From positions 1 through 64,000 of the forward strand of contig NZ_JAKUJY010000019.1 in assembly GCF_022664535.1 (NCBI RefSeq): a stretch of DNA of 64,000 nt. The letters run 5' to 3'. A model generated the notes under the pieces. The model made no database searches, was not told the DNA's origin, and saw only the letters and a program-made list of their open reading frames with translations. Shown here piece by piece: positions 63,622-64,000 of this stretch (position 1 is the stretch's first letter; every line of letters starts with the position of its first letter). The DNA comes from Sphingobium trunci. GTDB lineage: Bacteria > Pseudomonadota > Alphaproteobacteria > Sphingomonadales > Sphingomonadaceae. A program made the translations under genes and the position numbers.

Positions 63622-63664
63622 TTGACGCCCACGTAAAATAACAATATACTTGGTGTATATTATG
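63622..63664 (+). promoter_or_regulatory. Promoter and operator of the monooxygenase gene (shared palindrome, copy 3)
   Basis: TTGACG (63622-63627) and TATACT (63645-63650) with a 17-base spacer. AACAATATA-N7-TATATTATG (63640-63664) covers the -10; inside it AATATAC-N5-GTATATT is perfect. It shares layout with the sites at 35695-35719 and 58762-58786. Confidence 0.75.
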
Positions 63665-63688
63665 CTGATCGAATGGACGGAGAGGTGA

Positions 63689-64000
63689 ATGAAGATGGCG
63701 GCGCCTAGTAAGGTCGAGCGCTCCGGTACGGGCTTCATGACACGCAAGGAACGGCGGCAGGCGCTGCTGGCGGCCGTCGATGCCGTGGCGCCGGTCCTGT
63801 CCGCAGAGGCGCCCGATGCGGAAAAGCAACGCCATCTGACGCCGGCCGCGATCACCGCTTTGCAGGCATCGGGTCTGCTGGCGCTCAAGCTCCCGCTCGA
63901 ACTTGGCGGTTTCGAGGCGGACAATGCGCTTCAATATGAAGTCATAGAACGCATCGCCTATCACAGCACCGCCGCGGCCTGGTGCATGTTCATTTACACG
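63689..64000 (+). CDS. Acyl-CoA-dehydrogenase-like flavin monooxygenase, 5' part only
   Basis: The first 104 residues of a gene cut by the window edge. After a basic N-terminus it reads HLTPAAITALQASGLLALKL, PLELGGFEADNALQYEVIER and HSTAAAWCMF, the start of the acyl-CoA-dehydrogenase-type fold used by group D oxygenases (HsaA or hydroxyphenylacetate 3-hydroxylase C2). GGAGAGGTGA precedes ATG 63689. A real acyl-CoA dehydrogenase is possible, but the following of an extradiol dioxygenase and the presence of a flavin reductase at 35.1 kb favour a phenol hydroxylase. Confidence 0.7.
   Translation, partial: MKMAAPSKVERSGTGFMTRKERRQALLAAVDAVAPVLSAEAPDAEKQRHLTPAAITALQASGLLALKLPLELGGFEADNALQYEVIERIAYHSTAAAWCMFIYT

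Noticed and set aside
1-64000. CRISPR arrays, tRNA or rRNA genes, iteron-type origin
   Set aside because: No regularly spaced repeats, tRNA-like cloverleaf sequences, rRNA segments or iteron series were noticed on either strand.

Overview
The window looks like a replicon (probably a large plasmid) of a sphingomonad-type alphaproteobacterium. I infer this from the high GC content, the long ParB-like partition protein followed by small genes of families I associate with sphingomonad plasmids, a methyltransferase/strawberry-notch helicase, and a dense aromatic-catabolic island. No rRNA, tRNA or CRISPR array was seen.

Layout. (1) 1-3946: minus-strand DarB-like methyltransferase/helicase gene, cut by an in-frame TAA. 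(2) 4128-7526: three-gene operon for a periplasmic, cytochrome-linked molybdenum hydroxylase of the isoquinoline 1-oxidoreductase type. (3) 7955-20659: a series of NAD(P)-dependent oxidoreductases, most beside their own regulator (two AraC, one MarR, one LysR), with an outer-membrane MipA/OmpV protein, an MFS remnant and a DUF1097 gene plus a fragment of a second copy. (4) 20884-24426: plasmid backbone. ParB is intact, but the three small genes after it are all broken (nonsense codons, a one-base frameshift, a 13-bp tandem duplication). (5) 24726-26165: decayed IS3 and IS66 pieces at the edge of the catabolic island. (6) 26214-64000: catabolic island, continuing off the right edge.

The island holds a lower meta-cleavage module (HpaH-like hydratase, HpaI-like aldolase, semialdehyde dehydrogenase, bicupin dioxygenase), an alcohol/aldehyde oxidation module (GMC oxidoreductase, ALDH, MBL hydrolase, a riboflavin-synthesis enzyme), a PhlG-like/amidohydrolase pair, and two CoA modules (acyl-CoA ligases, SCP2-type thiolases, hotdog hydratases, SDRs). 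It ends with an FAH-family hydrolase, an extradiol dioxygenase and the start of a flavin-dependent monooxygenase. The likely theme is oxidation, CoA activation and shortening of a side chain on a phenolic compound, followed by ring hydroxylation and cleavage. The substrate cannot be named from sequence.

Two shared palindromes tie distant parts together. One (CAGAATATA-N7-TATATTCTG type) overlaps predicted -10 boxes at about 35.7, 58.8 and 63.6 kb, linking the flavin reductase to the distant oxygenase and ring-cleavage genes. The other (CGAAAATGATTTTCG) sits in two divergent promoters, at 49.6 and 55.7 kb, around an IclR gene. These two candidate regulons are the most interesting signal I found.
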